Origin: Clostridia bacterium
GTDB lineage: Bacteria > Bacillota > Clostridia > Lachnospirales > Lachnospiraceae
Direction: 5' to 3'
NCBI GenBank assembly: GCA_003249225.1
Contig: QKJQ01000027.1
Location: forward strand, 310,001-374,000
Length of the DNA: 64,000 bases
The translations under genes were made by a program, and so were the position numbers. The notes under the pieces are model-generated. The model was not told the DNA's origin. It saw only the letters and a list, made by a program, of their open reading frames with translations, and did not search any database. Every line of letters starts with the position of its first letter. Within the stretch, counting starts at the first letter, position 1. Shown piece by piece: positions 62,971 through 64,000 of this stretch.

Positions 62971-64000
62971 TTATTTTGTTTCGGTTAGACAAGTCCTTAC
63001 TTTATTCCTGATTGTTTCTTCGTTGTATCCTCTTCCAATAAAAACGATCTGGTTCAAACGGTCACCATAGACAGCATCCCATTCCTCTCTTACCTCCGGA
63101 TACTGATCAAATACTTCCTTTTGTTCCTTTTCAGTAAAGGAAGCTACCCAGTTCGATACTTTGGAAACACTTGCATTTCTTCCTGCCTGCTCAAATAACT
63201 GCACATAACTGTCATCATCCGCAAACCAGATATATCCTTTCGTACGAATCAGTTCTCCAGGATAATCCTCTTCTACAAATGCCATGAATCGTTTGCGGTC
63301 AAACGGTTTCTTCTCTTCAAATACAAAGGAGGTTATACCATAATTATGCAGACCTTCTGCTTCCATTTCATGCTCACGGTCCAGTGCTTTCTGCAATAGG
63401 GATGATTGAAGTACTTCTTCATAATCAAACTTTCTCCCGTTAAATATTACATCAGGATCTACTTTTCCATGAATACTTTCAATAATGTCGGCTTCTGTCT
63501 GTAACTGATGTATCATTTCTTTGACTTTATCTTTTTTTTCTTGTTCCAGTAAGTCACACTTATTCAGTATAACAACATTGCAGAATTCAATCTGGTCCAT
63601 TACAAGGTTGATTATATCAGGCCCTTCCACCGACTCAGAAGTAATATTCTGCTCCATACCTTCTAAAAATTCTGTGTAAATACGATCTGCATCCACCACG
63701 GTAACAATACTGCTTAAGTATACATATGATTTTCTTTTTCTCTCTTCGTAAGCCAGAAAACCTTCAGCGATTGCGGCGGGATTACTTATTCCGGATGCTT
63801 CTACCATAATTTTTGTTATCTTTTTATCTTTTGAAAGTTTATCGATCTGATCCATAAATGCATCCTGCAACGTACAGCAGATGCAGCCATTCTGTAATTC
63901 AACCATTGTAGTATCTGCACTCAGTCCCTTGTTCTTTTTGACCAGACTTGCATCTATGTTGACGCTTCCCATATCATTTACGATCAAAGCCAGACCTTCT
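62971..64000 (-). CDS. CobW/G3E-family GTPase, metallochaperone-like (5' end outside window)
   Basis: The reading frame continues past the right edge, so the N-terminal P-loop (GxxGxGKT) is not visible; about 343 codons are. Present are VNDMGSVNIDA, the metal-binding motif GCICCTL (CxCC), the GTP-specificity motif LNKCDLL and the C-terminal CobW domain (from about GITSFVFEEKKPFD) ending NQIVFIGRGY. The family inserts or traffics Zn, Co or Ni. No Zur-type site can be assessed, since the promoter is outside the window. Confidence 0.9.
   Translation of the reverse strand, partial: EGLALIVNDMGSVNIDASLVKKNKGLSADTTMVELQNGCICCTLQDAFMDQIDKLSKDKKITKIMVEASGISNPAAIAEGFLAYEERKRKSYVYLSSIVTVVDADRIYTEFLEGMEQNITSESVEGPDIINLVMDQIEFCNVVILNKCDLLEQEKKDKVKEMIHQLQTEADIIESIHGKVDPDVIFNGRKFDYEEVLQSSLLQKALDREHEMEAEGLHNYGITSFVFEEKKPFDRKRFMAFVEEDYPGELIRTKGYIWFADDDSYVQLFEQAGRNASVSKVSNWVASFTEKEQKEVFDQYPEVREEWDAVYGDRLNQIVFIGRGYNEETIRNKVRTCLTETK

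Noticed and set aside
58142..62971. c-di-GMP riboswitch controlling the GGDEF-EAL genes
   Set aside because: I searched the leaders for the conserved GEMM pattern and found none; only an unassigned dyad is present.
1..64000. Mobile elements, prophage, rRNA or tRNA genes
   Set aside because: No transposase, integrase, terminal repeats, phage structural genes or tRNA cloverleaf sequences were recognised on either strand.

Overview
The window looks like chromosomal DNA of a gut-type Firmicute, most likely a Lachnospiraceae/Clostridia member. The signs are low GC content, AGGAGG-type ribosome sites, consensus sigma-A promoters, a tRNA-sensing T-box in front of aspS, a clostridial LexA box (GAAC-N4-GTTT), and a load of sugar ABC transporters, AraC regulators and YesM/YesN-type two-component systems. 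All but two of about 54 genes lie on the minus strand. I see no rRNA, tRNA, insertion sequence, prophage or CRISPR array.

Layout, read by coordinate. 1-6954: a pectin/oligogalacturonide-type locus with a partial membrane sensor-regulator, a solute-binding lipoprotein, two LplB/LplC-type permeases, a cytosolic GH28 hydrolase and a divergent AraC regulator. 6970-11327: YgiD-type dioxygenase, YheO/DauR-like regulator, a GNAT, a small ORF, and a divergent LysR/PanE-type pair. 11324-16990: a co-directional set of APH-fold kinase, class III PLP enzyme, GtrA membrane protein, degenerate REC-AraC regulator and an alcohol dehydrogenase lacking its catalytic zinc ligands. 17310-22448: small housekeeping and scavenging enzymes (HD protein, UPF0173 MBL hydrolase, GNAT, PpnP, two esterases). 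22517-24759: SOS module (Y-family polymerase plus YolD) under a LexA box.

24836-35544: one long operon-like block from a consensus promoter to a strong terminator: peptide-type binding protein, two permeases, two ATPases, a PatB/MalY-type C-S lyase, a second YheO/DauR-like regulator and the TldD/TldE protease pair. This reads as peptide uptake plus peptide and sulfur amino-acid breakdown. 35752-39209: a FIST sensor with a soluble chemoreceptor, and an atypical Gfo/Idh protein. 39410-41617: aspS with a T-box whose specifier reads as an Asn codon. 41632-45083: MATE exporter, PadR repressor and MGT-type glycosyltransferase; two PadR-like operators flank the -10 of a consensus promoter.

45142-54877: a sugar-sensing and uptake locus: membrane-anchored binding protein, histidine kinase, AraC-type response regulator and lipoprotein binding protein, then the ChvE/MmsA/MmsB importer. 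54893-57403: L-rhamnose isomerase with 20-bp direct repeats upstream and an AraC regulator. 57468-62733: a YczE-like membrane protein and two membrane GGDEF-EAL proteins with degenerate GGDEF motifs. 62971-64000: a CobW-family GTPase cut by the window edge. Three unrelated short tandem arrays (12, 14 and 20 bp) lie in intergenic DNA.
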